From assembly GCA_024691065.1 (NCBI GenBank), contig JAILOA010000426.1, forward strand, positions 1 to 6,352: a stretch of 6,352 bases of DNA, written 5' to 3'. Shown in pieces: positions 6,282-6,352 of the stretch. The DNA comes from Lachnospiraceae bacterium. Its GTDB lineage: Bacteria; Bacillota; Clostridia; Lachnospirales; Lachnospiraceae. Under the pieces are notes generated by a model that saw only the letters and a list, made by a program, of their open reading frames with translations, ran no database searches and was not told where the DNA came from. How positions within the stretch are numbered: the first letter of the stretch is position 1; every line of letters starts with the position of its first letter. The position numbers and the translations under genes are program-made.

Positions 6282-6352
6282 AATAAACTCTCCTATTCGT
6301 TTCTTATCTTTATCTTTTATATATCTTAACTAAATATATAAATATCATAATA

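Noticed and set aside
6282..6352. Promoter for the ABC-F gene in the 71 bp upstream
   Set aside because: Several TATA-like strings occur (for example TATAAA at 6321-6316), but no acceptable -35 lies at the right distance. The DNA is almost all A/T and is cut by the window edge.

Overview
The window looks like chromosomal DNA from a low-GC Gram-positive anaerobe of the class Clostridia, most plausibly a Lachnospiraceae-type bacterium. The basis is AT-rich intergenic DNA, strong AGGAG-type ribosome binding sites, a YbiT/YkpA-type ABC-F protein, a GlgX-like GH13 protein and Gram-positive-style type IV pilus motor genes. The taxonomic call is inference. All genes lie on the minus strand, so transcription runs from high to low coordinates.

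In transcription order: (1) 6281-4647, an ABC-F ATPase of 544 aa; (2) 4641-2254, a 795-aa GH13 protein resembling glycogen debranching enzyme GlgX, starting 5 nt after the ABC-F stop; (3) a five-unit, 20-bp-period degenerate tandem repeat at 2275-2176 that spans the GH13 stop codon; (4) an AT-rich gap with a good sigma-A-like promoter at 2099-2071; (5) 2014-284, a complete PilB/GspE assembly ATPase with an N-terminal MshEN domain (predicted cyclic-di-GMP binding); (6) an AT-rich gap with a second promoter-like site at 244-216; (7) 75-1, the first 25 codons of pilT, the retraction ATPase, cut by the window edge.

There are two functional blocks. The pilus block (pilB, pilT) encodes the extension and retraction motors of a type IV pilus and probably continues past position 1. 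The other block is a translationally linked pair, and both of its members carry degenerate active sites. In the GH13 protein all three catalytic acids are replaced (Asp to Asn, Glu to Ser, Asp to Asn), the active-site loops are shortened, and a Lys/Ala-rich low-complexity segment of about 110 residues is inserted in the barrel. In the ABC-F protein one of the two composite ATP sites has lost its Walker A lysine, switch histidine and opposing signature motif, while the other site looks intact. The predicted glycogen-debranching pseudoenzyme and its coupling to an asymmetric ABC-F protein are the most notable content. No RNA gene, insertion sequence, CRISPR array or clear Rho-independent terminator was found.
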